DNA from: Planktothrix paucivesiculata PCC 9631
Lineage (GTDB): Bacteria > Cyanobacteriota > Cyanobacteriia > Cyanobacteriales > Microcoleaceae
Direction: 5' to 3'
DNA: 64,000 nucleotides
Assembly: GCF_900009265.2 (NCBI RefSeq)
Contig: NZ_LR735025.1
Location: 14,855-78,854 of the forward strand
Every line of letters starts with the position of its first letter. Positions within the stretch are counted from its first letter, which is position 1. Below, piece after piece: positions 8,708-17,055 of this stretch. A program made the position numbers and the translations under genes. A model generated the notes under the pieces. That model was not told where the DNA came from. It searched no databases and was given only the letters and a program-made list of their open reading frames with translations.

Positions 8708-8731
8708 ATCTGGCAATTTTGATCGCCAGAT
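8708..8731 (-). terminator. weak hairpin downstream of ndhJ
   Basis: ATCTGGC (8708-8714) and GCCAGAT (8725-8731) form a 7-bp stem just past the ndhJ stop. No U-run follows on the minus strand, so it may be a processing or stability hairpin and not a terminator. Otherwise 8535-8748 shows no gene. Confidence 0.3.
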
Positions 8732-8748
8732 TGAATTACACCTTGCCC

Positions 8749-9252
8749 CTAATAGGCATCTTGCAACTCATGGAAATCAGGAGAGATATAATCTTTTCTT
8801 AAAGGCCAACCCACCCAATCTTCAGGCATGAGAATCCGTTTCAGATTAGGATGACCTTCGTAGACGATACCATACATATCGTAGGATTCTCGCTCCTGAA
8901 AATCGGCTGCTTTCCATATCCAGTAGACTGAAGGGACTCTGGGATCATCCCTGGGAACGAAGACCTTGACGCAGATTTCCTGCGGTTGTTCCACATCATC
9001 ATCAATCTTGACTAAATGATAAACACTGACAAGGGCATCCCCAGGGCCAGCGTCGTAGGCACACTGACAACGTAAGCAGTTAAATCCGTAAGCATACAGG
9101 GCAGTGGCAAGGGGAATCAAGTAGTCTCGATCAACTTTAATGATTTCTACTCCCATGGCATTCGGGCCAAGGGATTCTTGCTCAAAACCATTTTCACTCA
9201 ACCACTGGGAGACTTTCCCGACTTCAACGAGGGGAGCTTCAGGACTATCCAC
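8749..9252 (-). CDS. ndhJ: NAD(P)H-quinone oxidoreductase subunit J (NdhJ)
   Basis: NdhJ (167 aa from the preferred start) is the NuoC/30-kDa-type peripheral-arm subunit of NDH-1. The family signature is [17 protein letters not shown] followed by [22 protein letters not shown]. The frame is open up to an ATG at 9279, but the GTG at 9252 has GGGAGG about seven bases upstream and overlaps the ndhK stop by only 8 bp. That is typical translational coupling, so it is preferred. Third gene of ndhC-ndhK-ndhJ. Confidence 0.95.
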   Translation of the reverse strand: MDSPEAPLVEVGKVSQWLSENGFEQESLGPNAMGVEIIKVDRDYLIPLATALYAYGFNCLRCQCAYDAGPGDALVSVYHLVKIDDDVEQPQEICVKVFVPRDDPRVPSVYWIWKAADFQERESYDMYGIVYEGHPNLKRILMPEDWVGWPLRKDYISPDFHELQDAY

Positions 9253-9991
9253 GTTTTTCCTCCCGGGCTGGTTCAGCAATTAAGGCTGGGGGAATTGCCC
9301 CTCCCATTGCTTCGGTCAACTGTTTGGGGGGAACCTGACGGGATTCGGTCACCAAATATTTACCCGTTAAAATCGGCTCCACAGGTTTCATGTTGTGGGG
9401 ACGGGTGTAATAGCGATGGGTTTGTTGGAGATTGGCCCGCTCCTGGATGGAATCATTAGCCACTTTCTTCCGCAGTTTGATCACTGCATCAATAATGGCT
9501 TCAGGACGGGGAGGACACCCGGGAATATAAACATCTACGGGAATTAATTTATCCACACCCCGCACCGCCGAGGGAGAGTCCATACTAAACATCCCCCCGG
9601 TCACTGTACAAGCACCCATCGCAATCACATACTTAGGTTCGGGCATTTGATCGTACAAACGCACCAAAATCGGGGCGTATTTCATGGTAATGGTTCCGGC
9701 GGTAATTAATAAATCCGCTTGCCGAGGGCTAGACCGGGGTACTAGACCGAAACGGTCGAAGTCAAACCGAGAACCAATTAAACCCGCAAATTCAATAAAA
9801 CAACAGGCTGTCCCGTACAACAGCGGCCATAAGCTAGACAGCCTGGCCCAGTTATAAAGATCATCCACCGTGGTCAGGATCACGTTTTCCGAGAGTTCCT
9901 GAGTCACTTGGGGTCGCTCAACGGGATTAATAATTTTTTCCATTTCGGGTGAAACGCTTTGAGTCATGGTTTTATCACTTTTTATGACCAT
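9245..9991 (-). CDS. ndhK: NAD(P)H-quinone oxidoreductase subunit K, [4Fe-4S] N2 (NdhK)
   Basis: NdhK (248 aa) is the NuoB/PSST-type subunit holding the terminal N2 [4Fe-4S] cluster that reduces plastoquinone. The four cluster cysteines are seen: C63-C64 in [13 protein letters not shown]128 in [10 protein letters not shown] and C159 in [11 protein letters not shown]. The ATG at 9991 overlaps the end of ndhC by 10 bp and has AAAGG upstream; an ATG at 9967 is the alternative. The C-terminal extension after about residue 205 is the usual cyanobacterial one. Middle gene of ndhCKJ. Confidence 0.97.
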   Translation of the reverse strand: MVIKSDKTMTQSVSPEMEKIINPVERPQVTQELSENVILTTVDDLYNWARLSSLWPLLYGTACCFIEFAGLIGSRFDFDRFGLVPRSSPRQADLLITAGTITMKYAPILVRLYDQMPEPKYVIAMGACTVTGGMFSMDSPSAVRGVDKLIPVDVYIPGCPPRPEAIIDAVIKLRKKVANDSIQERANLQQTHRYYTRPHNMKPVEPILTGKYLVTESRQVPPKQLTEAMGGAIPPALIAEPAREEKRG

Positions 9992-10344
9992 TCCAAAGCA
10001 CCTTTACGCCAGGCGTAAACCAGTGCAATGACTAGAATTGAAATAAAAATCAAGGCTTCAATAAAAGCCAAGAGTCCCAAATTGTGGAAGACAACGGCCC
10101 AAGGGTAGAGAAACACGGTTTCAACGTCAAAAATGACAAACACCAAGGCGAACATATAGTATCGGATGTTGAATTGAATCCATGCTCCTCCAATGGGTTC
10201 GTTTCCTGACTCATAGGTGGTGTGACGGACACCCCTGCGACTTTTAGGCCCTAAGACCTTGGAAGCGCTCAAAGCCAGGACGGGAACTAGGCTGCATAAG
10301 ATTAGGAAGCCTAAAAAGTATTCGTAGCCACTAAGAACAAACAC
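9982..10344 (-). CDS. ndhC: NAD(P)H-quinone oxidoreductase subunit 3 (NdhC)
   Basis: NdhC (120 aa) is the NuoA/ND3-like membrane subunit of NDH-1, with three hydrophobic helices. The conserved loop [20 protein letters not shown] and the helix [15 protein letters not shown] are diagnostic. It leads the ndhC-ndhK-ndhJ operon, with overlapping genes throughout. It is divergent from rub across a 255-bp region. Full length. Confidence 0.97.
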   Translation of the reverse strand: MFVLSGYEYFLGFLILCSLVPVLALSASKVLGPKSRRGVRHTTYESGNEPIGGAWIQFNIRYYMFALVFVIFDVETVFLYPWAVVFHNLGLLAFIEALIFISILVIALVYAWRKGALEWS

Positions 10345-10390
10345 AATAAATCACAGATCGCTCTAGGTTTGTAACTGATTTTTTACATTT

Positions 10391-10485
10391 TGACATACTC
10401 CCACCGTTAATCTTCGATGTAACGGGGAAATCTTCAACGGGACTTAGGCAACTTTGGGGGTGTAACCCTATAGGTGGGGATAATT
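10391..10485 (-). other. structured non-coding block, possible IS200/IS605 right-end or omega-RNA relic
   Basis: The ndhC-rub intergenic region (10345-10599) holds a block that on the minus strand ends in AACGGTGGGAGTATGTCA. It contains CCGTTA/TAACGG and CCTATAGG pairings. Cyanobacterial tnpB elements often end in a similar GGGAG...GTCAA sequence, so this may be the stranded end of a deleted element. No tnpB coding remnant lies beside it. Low-confidence inference from pattern memory. Confidence 0.3.
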
Positions 10486-10599
10486 AATCCAAGTCGGTTG
10501 TTGATCCTAATGTCGGAAGGTCGGTTGTGATTTGCTCAAATTTTGTAATATTATTTAATAGTTATTTTAATAATCTCAAACTCATCCGGTTTTGAAGTT

Positions 10600-10929
10600 A
10601 TGAGTGATCCAGCCACAGAAGTTAAGGTTCTTGATCGCCATGAGTGTAGGGCTTGTGGCTATGTCTACGAGCCAACTAAAGGGAGTTCCAATGTTCCGGC
10701 GGGAACAGCGTTTACCGATGTGCCGAAAAAGTGGCGTTGTCCGGTTTGTGGCGCTCCCTCCAGCCAGTTTATCAATATTGGTTCTCAGGAAAACCCCTCG
10801 GGGTTTGAGGAAAATCAAGGTTTTGGTTTGGGGGTAAATACCCTGACCGCCGAGCAAAAAAATCTCCTGATTTTTGGGGCATTGGCCTTAGGATTTTTGT
10901 TTTTTATGAGTTTGTATGGCTTAAGTTGA
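10600..10929 (+). CDS. rub: membrane-anchored rubredoxin (RubA)
   Basis: 109-aa rubredoxin with a C-terminal membrane anchor. The iron is held by C16-x2-C19 (CRACGY) and C47-x2-C50 (CPVCGA). After a linker a single hydrophobic helix spans about residues 88-106. This anchored rubredoxin is conserved in oxygenic phototrophs and is needed for photosystem assembly. It heads the conserved rub-ycf48-psbEFLJ cluster; ycf48 begins 16-25 bp after its stop. The ATG gives MSDPATEV, with no strong Shine-Dalgarno. Confidence 0.94.
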   Translation: MSDPATEVKVLDRHECRACGYVYEPTKGSSNVPAGTAFTDVPKKWRCPVCGAPSSQFINIGSQENPSGFEENQGFGLGVNTLTAEQKNLLIFGALALGFLFFMSLYGLS

Positions 10930-10945
10930 GGGAGTTAAAATTTCA

Positions 10946-11962
10946 TTGAATCCGATGCACATTGTTAAATTTCTGAAAAAAATCGTTATAGTATTGACAG
11001 TATCTCTCATCTGTGTTAGCTGTCGATACTTACCCGAACTCAGTTACAACCCCTGGGAAGTGGTTGCCACGGGAACCCAAGCCAATTTAGCTGATATTGC
11101 CTTTACCGGAACTAATCCCCAACGGGGCTGGGTTGTGGGGAGTGATGCTACGCTACTGGAAACGACTGATGGCGGTGACCATTGGGACGTCAAACAACTG
11201 GATTTAGGCGGAGAAAAAGTTCGCTTTAACTCCATTAGCTTTAATGGGGCTGAGGGTTGGATTGTGGGACTTCCCTCGATTCTGCTCCATACGACCAATG
11301 AAGGTGAAACTTGGGATCGGATTCTTCTGAATGCCAAGTTACCCGGAGGCCCCTATAGTATTGAGGCCCTGAGTCCCAATACTGCGGAAATGACTACGGA
11401 TTTGGGCGCAATTTACCAAACCGAAGACGGCGGGAAAACTTGGACAGCCCTGGTTGAAGATGCGGTGGGTTTTGTCAGAAATTTATCCCGGGCTGAGGAT
11501 GGTCGCTATATCAGCGTTTCCGCGAAGGGCAATTTTTACTCGACTTGGGAACCCGGATCTCAAGCCTGGGAACCCCATAATCGTTTTAGTTCTAAGCGAT
11601 TAGAGAAAATTGGTTTTGGTCAGGATGGTCGTCTGTGGATGATTGCCCGTGGGGGCGAATTGCGGTTTACTGACCCAGAAAATGCGACTGAGTGGGGTGA
11701 ACCCATTAACCCTGAATATTCAACCAGTTGGGGATTTTTGGATTTAGCCTATCGCACCCCAGAGGAAATTTGGGTTAGTGGTGGTAGTGGAAACCTCCTC
11801 TGTAGTTTGGATGGGGGGAAAACTTGGCAAAAAGATGGGTCAGTGCAAAACGTCCCGTCTAACCTTTACAAAATTAAGTTCCTGGACTCGGAACAGGGTT
11901 ATGTCCTGGGTCAACGGGGGGCTTTACTCCGTTATCAGGGTTCTACTCCGAAAACGGCTTAA
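10946..11962 (+). CDS. ycf48: photosystem II assembly factor Ycf48/Hcf136
   Basis: Ycf48 (338 aa) is a seven-bladed beta-propeller that binds precursor D1 in early photosystem II assembly. The N-terminus has a hydrophobic segment ending at a Cys near residue 26 (LICVSC), a plausible though imperfect lipobox, matching the lumenal lipoprotein known in cyanobacteria. Repeated blade motifs such as TTDGGDHW, TTNEGETW, TEDGGKTW and SLDGGKTW are visible. The frame opens at TTG 10946; an in-frame ATG at 10955 is an equally likely start after GAGGGAG. It lies between rub and psbE, as in other cyanobacteria. Confidence 0.95.
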   Translation: MNPMHIVKFLKKIVIVLTVSLICVSCRYLPELSYNPWEVVATGTQANLADIAFTGTNPQRGWVVGSDATLLETTDGGDHWDVKQLDLGGEKVRFNSISFNGAEGWIVGLPSILLHTTNEGETWDRILLNAKLPGGPYSIEALSPNTAEMTTDLGAIYQTEDGGKTWTALVEDAVGFVRNLSRAEDGRYISVSAKGNFYSTWEPGSQAWEPHNRFSSKRLEKIGFGQDGRLWMIARGGELRFTDPENATEWGEPINPEYSTSWGFLDLAYRTPEEIWVSGGSGNLLCSLDGGKTWQKDGSVQNVPSNLYKIKFLDSEQGYVLGQRGALLRYQGSTPKTA

Positions 11963-12060
11963 ACCGATTCGGAGGAAATCCATGGAGTAGGCTTGTTCCA
12001 CATTCCCTGCTCCCGTATCATTAGATTTAAGTGTTAACCGTTCCTTGAGGAGATTTAACG

Positions 12061-12309
12061 ATGTCAGGTACAACTGGAGAGCGTCCTTTTGGGGATATTA
12101 TTACCAGTATCCGGTATTGGGTAATTCACAGTATTACTATTCCGGCTTTATTTATTGCGGGTTGGCTGTTTATCAGCACGGGTCTGGCTTACGACACCTT
12201 TGGAACTCCTCGCCCCGATGAGTATTTTACTCAACAACGGCAGGAACTTCCGATTGTAAGCGATCGCTTTAGTAGCAAATCACAAATTGGCGATTTTACG
12301 AGTAAATAG
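12061..12309 (+). CDS. psbE: cytochrome b559 subunit alpha (PsbE)
   Basis: PsbE (82 aa) is the alpha subunit of cytochrome b559 in photosystem II. The single transmembrane helix starts at [16 protein letters not shown], with heme-ligand His23. The ATG is preceded by GAGGAG at about 12046-12051. It is followed 21 bp later by psbF in the conserved psbEFLJ order. Full length. Confidence 0.98.
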   Translation: MSGTTGERPFGDIITSIRYWVIHSITIPALFIAGWLFISTGLAYDTFGTPRPDEYFTQQRQELPIVSDRFSSKSQIGDFTSK

Positions 12310-12330
12310 TTAACATAGGAGTTTAATAAG

Positions 12331-12468
12331 ATGGCAACGGGTAGTAGTTCCAATGAACCCATAAGTTATCCAATTTTTAGTGTTCGTTGGTTAGCAGTTC
12401 ATACTTTAGCAGTACCTTCGGTTTTTTTCCTAGGTGCGATCGCGGCTATGCAATTTATTCAACGATAG
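12331..12468 (+). CDS. psbF: cytochrome b559 subunit beta (PsbF)
   Basis: A 45-aa protein beginning [20 protein letters not shown]. The single helix contains [18 protein letters not shown] with heme-ligand His24, and it ends MQFIQR. It pairs with PsbE to hold the heme of cytochrome b559. A TAGGAG Shine-Dalgarno lies about 11 bases upstream. Standard length. Confidence 0.97.
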   Translation: MATGSSSNEPISYPIFSVRWLAVHTLAVPSVFFLGAIAAMQFIQR

Positions 12469-12478
12469 GAGACTAACT

Positions 12479-12598
12479 ATGGATCGCAGTAATAATCCTA
12501 ATCGCCAACCTGTGGAGTTGAACAGAACTTCACTCTATTTAGGTTTGCTGTTGGTTTTTGTTGTGGGTATTTTGTTCTCCAGTTATTTCTTTAACTAA
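12479..12598 (+). CDS. psbL: photosystem II protein L (PsbL)
   Basis: A 39-aa protein beginning [20 protein letters not shown] and ending SSYFFN, the typical PsbL. It has one transmembrane helix and sits at the monomer interface of photosystem II near the QA site. It starts 10 bp after psbF, with TAGGAG at about 12466-12471 overlapping the psbF stop. Confidence 0.97.
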   Translation: MDRSNNPNRQPVELNRTSLYLGLLLVFVVGILFSSYFFN

Positions 12599-12757
12599 CT
12601 GGATTTTTTCTCGATTTAACGATTTTGGATTCACTTCGTGACGCTTCGCGAACGTTGATTGAAGAAACATATTTTTTCTAAAATATTTATCCTAAATCCC
12701 ATATCCAAAATCTAAAATCCCGTGTCAATTAAACTTTGAATTCACGAGGTAATAATT
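12599..12757. repeat. repeat-bearing spacer inserted between psbL and psbJ
   Basis: The psbL-psbJ gap is 159 bp, whereas psbE-F and F-L are only 21 and 10 bp apart. It contains CGTGACGCTTCGCGAACG, a short cyanobacterial repeat type, and degenerate AAAATCT/AAATCCC units at about 12690-12722. No gene is seen. It looks like repeat DNA that entered the operon. Confidence 0.6.
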
Positions 12758-12877
12758 GTGTTGCAATCAGGTAGACTTCCTTTGTGGTTAGTCGCCACTG
12801 TTGCCGGAACTGGCGTTTTAGTGGTAGTTGGTTTGTTTTTCTATGGTTCCTATGTGGGTATAGGTTCTTCCTTCTAA
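12758..12877 (+). CDS. psbJ: photosystem II protein J (PsbJ)
   Basis: A 39-aa single-helix protein, [17 protein letters not shown] to [13 protein letters not shown], matching PsbJ, which takes part in electron flow and assembly around QB. The start is GTG at 12758, with CGAGG about nine bases upstream; this gives the family length of 39. It closes the psbEFLJ operon, with a terminator 74 bp downstream. Confidence 0.95.
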   Translation: MLQSGRLPLWLVATVAGTGVLVVVGLFFYGSYVGIGSSF

Positions 12878-12890
12878 AACCGATGTAGGT

Positions 12891-12918
12891 GTAGAGGTGC
12901 GATATATCGCGTTTCTAC
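12891..12918. repeat. palindromic repeat with a GCGATATATCGC core
   Basis: GTAGA...TCTAC arms enclose the 12-bp perfect palindrome GCGATATATCGC (12899-12910). The layout resembles the dispersed GTAGGGGC...GCCCCTAC palindromes of cyanobacteria. It sits between psbJ and its terminator and could also act as a transcript-stabilising hairpin. Confidence 0.55.
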
Positions 12919-12950
12919 CCTATTTATAGATCACTTTCATATTGATCAGA

Positions 12951-12984
12951 AAATCCCGCTCTTTTTAATTGAGTGGGATTTTTT
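12951..12984 (+). terminator. rho-independent terminator of psbEFLJ
   Basis: AAATCCCGCTC (12951-12961) pairs with GAGTGGGATTT (12971-12981), with one G-U pair and a 9-nt loop, and runs into a T-tract. Confidence 0.85.
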
Positions 12985-13090
12985 GTGATTCCGCTACAAT
13001 AAAAATATAGCTGTCGCGTAGGCGTAGCGGTTCAATGTTCTCTTTTCCGGTGTTCCGGTGTTCCCTGCTATACCTTTCAAGGAGTGTTTT

Positions 13091-14713
13091 TTGATTAATT
13101 CTGTGAGTGCTGCTGTCTTTGATGCTGAACGTTTACTTTTTACTCCGACGCCCTCTAATTTAGATGCTATTCCGATTATTTTTGCCTTTCCCAATGAATA
13201 TACAGTAGGGATTACCAGTTTAGGTTATCAACTGGTTTGGGCAACCTTAGCCATGCGTTCCGATGTGGAAGTAAGTCGTCTATTTACGGATGTACATGAA
13301 CCCTTACCCCAACAGCCTAAACTGGTAGGTTTTTCCTTTTCTTGGGAACTTGATTATGTCAATATTTTTGAGCGTTTAGAATTTTTAAATATTCCTTTAC
13401 GTTCTATTCAAAGAACCGAAAAACATCCTTTAATTTTTGGAGGTGGCCCCGTATTAACGGCTAATCCCGAACCCTTTGCCGATTTTTTTGATATTATTTT
13501 ACTCGGGGATGGGGAAAATTTATTAGGTGATTTCATCGACGCTTATCAACAGGTTCGTAATGAATCTCGCCTAACTCAATTACGACATTTAGCACAGGTT
13601 CCAGGAATTTATATTCCCAGTTTATATCAAGTATCTTATCACAGTTTAGAAGGCGAAATTCAAGAGATTAAACCCCTAGATTCTAGTATTCCTTCCCAAG
13701 TCCAAAAACAAACCTATCGGGGCAATATTCTATCCGCTTCAACGGTAGTGACAGAAAAAGCCGCTTGGGAGAATATTTATATGGTAGAAGTGGTTCGTAG
13801 TTGTCCTGAAATGTGCCGTTTTTGTTTAGCCAGTTATTTGACTTTACCCTTTAGAACTGCTAGTTTAGAAGCATCATTAATTCCAGCAATTGAAAAGGGA
13901 CTACAAGTAACAAGACGCTTAGGTTTATTAGGGGCGTCGGTAACACAACATCCTGAATTTGATCAATTATTAGACTATTTAACCCAACCGAAATATGATG
14001 ATGTGCGGTTAAGTATTGCTTCAGTTAGAACAAATACCGTTACCGAAAAACTGGCAAAAACCTTAGCAAAAAGAGAGACTCGCACCTTGACAATTGCCGT
14101 TGAAACTGGTAGCGATCGCCTGCGAAAAATTATTAATAAAAAATTAGAAAATCAGGAAATTCTGCAAGCGATTATTAACGCTAAAAATGGCGGTTTACAG
14201 GGCATGAAAATCTATGGGATGGTGGGGATACCAGGGGAAGAATTAGAGGATGTACAAGCCACCGTAGACCTAATGAAAGCCTTAAAAAAATCAGCCCCAG
14301 GCTTTAGATTAACCTTGGGTTGTAGTACCTTTGTACCGAAATCCCATACTCCCTTTCAATGGTTTGGGGTGAATCCAGATGCCGAAAAACGCCTGAAATT
14401 ATTAGAAAAACAGTTAAAATCCCATGGGATAGATTTTAGACCCGAAAGTTATAAATGGTCAGTAATTCAAGCTCTACTTTCCAGGGGCGATCGCCGTCTT
14501 TCCCGTCTGTTAGAATTAGTTAGAAACTATGGAGAATCCCTAGGAAGTTATCGCCGCGCCTTCAAAGAATTACGGGGACAATTACCCACTATGGAATATT
14601 ATGTTAACCAAAATTGGGATTTAGATCAAGTCTTACCTTGGGAACATCTTCAAGGGCCCTTACCCGTCGCCACCCTAAAAAAACACCTCGCAGATTCTCT
14701 ATCTGGTTCATAA
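13091..14713 (+). CDS. B12-binding-domain radical SAM protein
   Basis: A 540-aa protein. The first ~190 residues resemble a cobalamin-binding Rossmann fold (VGFSFSWELDYVN, FGGGPVLTANPEP). A radical SAM domain follows with the iron-sulfur motif C238-x3-C242-x2-C245 (CPEMCRFC). A TTG at 13091 is taken as start because AAGGAG lies six bases upstream; the frame also opens at a GTG at 13058. The family is widespread in cyanobacteria and related to the YgiQ/tRNA-methylthiolase-like radical SAM enzymes, but its substrate is not known. It stands alone between psbJ and a convergent surface-protein gene. Full length by comparison with relatives as remembered. Confidence 0.85.
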   Translation: MINSVSAAVFDAERLLFTPTPSNLDAIPIIFAFPNEYTVGITSLGYQLVWATLAMRSDVEVSRLFTDVHEPLPQQPKLVGFSFSWELDYVNIFERLEFLNIPLRSIQRTEKHPLIFGGGPVLTANPEPFADFFDIILLGDGENLLGDFIDAYQQVRNESRLTQLRHLAQVPGIYIPSLYQVSYHSLEGEIQEIKPLDSSIPSQVQKQTYRGNILSASTVVTEKAAWENIYMVEVVRSCPEMCRFCLASYLTLPFRTASLEASLIPAIEKGLQVTRRLGLLGASVTQHPEFDQLLDYLTQPKYDDVRLSIASVRTNTVTEKLAKTLAKRETRTLTIAVETGSDRLRKIINKKLENQEILQAIINAKNGGLQGMKIYGMVGIPGEELEDVQATVDLMKALKKSAPGFRLTLGCSTFVPKSHTPFQWFGVNPDAEKRLKLLEKQLKSHGIDFRPESYKWSVIQALLSRGDRRLSRLLELVRNYGESLGSYRRAFKELRGQLPTMEYYVNQNWDLDQVLPWEHLQGPLPVATLKKHLADSLSGS

Positions 14714-14741
14714 GCAAAGCCCACGCACTTCGGGCAAATCT

Positions 14742-14790
14742 AAAAGTATGTAATGAAAATTTTATTGATCTTCTTTACATACTTTTGTTT
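14742..14790. terminator. bidirectional-type terminator between convergent genes
   Basis: AAAAGTATGTAA (14742-14753) and TTACATACTTTT (14775-14786) form a perfect 12-bp stem, with GTTT following on the plus strand. It is placed between the radical SAM gene and the 14813-16678 gene. Confidence 0.7.
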
Positions 14791-14812
14791 CTTCGTACCT
14801 ACTGATGGGTAA

Positions 14813-16678
14813 TTAGCCACCAGCCATGTTATTCATGGCGTCAAAGGCTTTGGCGAGACTGTTAACATCAGATGCACCATAAAGCCCGCCACCAAGAGTG
14901 AAAACATCTTTAACAGCATTGATCACTTCCAGAGAGCTAATGATGCTGTCTCCTCCAACAGTTTTACCCAGGTTTGCGTCGAAGATTCCATCTACTTTGG
15001 TGCTAAGAAATGTTACAACTTCTGGTAATAACAGAGTTGGATCAATGATGTAGTTAATATTAGAGCCTTTGACATTGTTATTTAACTCATCACTGGTAGC
15101 ATTCAATAAAGCCGCCGTAGCTGAACGACCCAGAGCACTTACATTTCCGTTGAGCTTAACCGCATTAGAGCCCGTACTGCCTTTTAGGTCTTCTGCACTT
15201 AAAGCTCCTAACAGACTGTCATTAAACCAATCATAACCGCCATACTTGAACGTAGTAGCACTGGTTGTACTGACACCAAAGGTTGTACTAAATTTGTCGG
15301 TAGTTTTGTAAGGCACAGGCCAATACTGAAAATGTTGTGATTGTTTCCAGAAACCAGGGGTTTTACCTAAACCTTTTTCACTAGAGTAGCCACTACCATC
15401 AGCACCACTGACTGGTGTTGTATTGCCTAAACTATCGGTGAAACCACCTGTAACTGTACCAATATTGCTGTAGTTGCCTGGTATTGCAGTTCCAGTGGCT
15501 GTGTATTTCCAAACCTCGCCTGCATCAAAGATTTTATCACCATTACCAGAAAGTTCTGAATTAAATACGGGGTCATTGGCTGACTCTAACTTGTTATCAT
15601 CTACATTTACACCAGAGAGAGCAACGTTACCTGTATTAGTAACAGTGTAAGTCCAAGTAATGGGACTACCAAGAAGAACATTTTGCAGATTGTCACCTGT
15701 TAGCACTCCAGTAGCAGTATTAGCAGTGGTGACTTTATTAATCTGAATTTGAGGATTAGCTCCAAAGTAATTACTGGGGTCTTGAGCGGTTACAGGTGTT
15801 CCGTTGTAGTCACCTGCGACTGTACCCGTATTACTGTAGTCACCAATACCAGCAATTCCTGTTGCTGTATAAACCCATGTTTCACCGGGATCTAATATTT
15901 GATTACCATCATCACCATCAGTTAAATTAGTGATTTGACCTTGTTGGTCATCTGTTAATGATACGTTAGACAATGGAACGTTACCAGGATTAGTAACTGT
16001 GTAAGTCCAGGTTACATCACTACCTGCTAAGACTTGTAAATTATCAACTCCATTGGTGACTTTATTAATGGCAATAGCGGGAGCCGGAGTAAAAGTACCA
16101 GGGGTAGGTATATCTCCAAGATGTCCACCCGTTTTGGCACTGGAACCTCCAGAATTTGTGGATTGTAGTCGTATCCACCAGTCTGTATTTTCGAGTAGTT
16201 GCTCTGCATCGAGGCTATTCGCACCTGATAATGATGTCAGAACAAATGTCGTACTCTGAACTTGACCATCTCCCAATCCCTGATTGTTAAGCTGAACACC
16301 AACATCATAGGGTGGTAATGCGTTGCCACCATTTGTGGATAAGTCAAAGTCATACAAATAACGATCGCCTACATTATTGGCAGCTATACCTTTTAATACT
16401 GGGGTGAGACTTAAAGAAGAAGTCGCGCCTGGAGTGAGAGCCGTTGTGATCGGTTCCACGATCTTCAAATCACTAACAGCATCGTTCTGAATGTCGAACG
16501 CCAAGCCAACTATATCCTCTGTACCAGACTGAGAGGTAGGGTCGAGGGCAAGTGTAATTTTGATGTCGTCGAATTGATCGCCCGTGAAGTCAGCACCGTA
16601 TTCGATCTTAAGATCAATCAATTCGTTGCTAGAGCCATTTTGCTCTGTAAAAGTTGTGTTGTAGGTTGTTAAAGTCAT
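14813..16678 (-). CDS. DUF11/DUF7507-type repeat protein, probable surface protein
   Basis: A 621-aa protein. Residues 1-190 form a unique domain. Next come two beta-sandwich repeats of the DUF11/DUF7507 conserved-repeat type: WTYTVTNPGNVPLSNVSLTDD with DPGETWVYTATG, then WTYTVTNTGNVALSGVNVDDN with DAGEVWKYTATG. The C-terminal domain starts at LGKTPGFWKQ (about residue 434), a motif seen in other extracellular repeat proteins. There is no signal peptide or sorting tail. The ATG at 16678 has GAGGATA about eight bases upstream. It is divergent from a PhoB/OmpR-type regulator over 377 bp, with a candidate operator in between. Function unknown; adhesion or extracellular structure is a guess. Confidence 0.75.
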   Translation of the reverse strand: MTLTTYNTTFTEQNGSSNELIDLKIEYGADFTGDQFDDIKITLALDPTSQSGTEDIVGLAFDIQNDAVSDLKIVEPITTALTPGATSSLSLTPVLKGIAANNVGDRYLYDFDLSTNGGNALPPYDVGVQLNNQGLGDGQVQSTTFVLTSLSGANSLDAEQLLENTDWWIRLQSTNSGGSSAKTGGHLGDIPTPGTFTPAPAIAINKVTNGVDNLQVLAGSDVTWTYTVTNPGNVPLSNVSLTDDQQGQITNLTDGDDGNQILDPGETWVYTATGIAGIGDYSNTGTVAGDYNGTPVTAQDPSNYFGANPQIQINKVTTANTATGVLTGDNLQNVLLGSPITWTYTVTNTGNVALSGVNVDDNKLESANDPVFNSELSGNGDKIFDAGEVWKYTATGTAIPGNYSNIGTVTGGFTDSLGNTTPVSGADGSGYSSEKGLGKTPGFWKQSQHFQYWPVPYKTTDKFSTTFGVSTTSATTFKYGGYDWFNDSLLGALSAEDLKGSTGSNAVKLNGNVSALGRSATAALLNATSDELNNNVKGSNINYIIDPTLLLPEVVTFLSTKVDGIFDANLGKTVGGDSIISSLEVINAVKDVFTLGGGLYGASDVNSLAKAFDAMNNMAGG

Positions 16679-17055
16679 GTTTTTATCCTCTAGTTATTAT
16701 TTATCTTATTTATCGCTTCCGTATTTTTACGGAACCCTTTGATTATTAAGATTACGAAGCAACTGTGTAAACTTTGTGTAAATAGGGATAAATACAGAAT
16801 TTTAACCAGAATTTAATAATTTTTTTATAATTTACAGGAATAAAAATCAGGATTTATGGGTTGCAATCTTGCCAATGTATAAGAAAGCACAAGAACACCG
16901 CAATCAAGTTAATATATCGGATTAAGTACAGATATTGCTTTAGAATTGAGTATATAAGTATTAGAAAATGAAGCCTAAAAAGTTTTTAGGTAGACCTAAA
17001 CTTTCCAATTTTTATCAAAATCTTTTTTTAATTTATTTTTTTCGAGGATAAGAAT
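16679..17055. promoter_or_regulatory. divergent control region of the surface protein and OmpR-type regulator
   Basis: 377 bp of very AT-rich DNA without a gene. Its clearest element is a direct repeat, TGTGTAAAC (16764-16772) and TGTGTAAAT (16775-16783), in register at an 11-bp period. That is the spacing of PhoB/OmpR-family boxes. It lies about 90-105 bp upstream of the 16678 start. The natural candidate binder is the adjacent regulator; this is inference. Confidence 0.5.
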
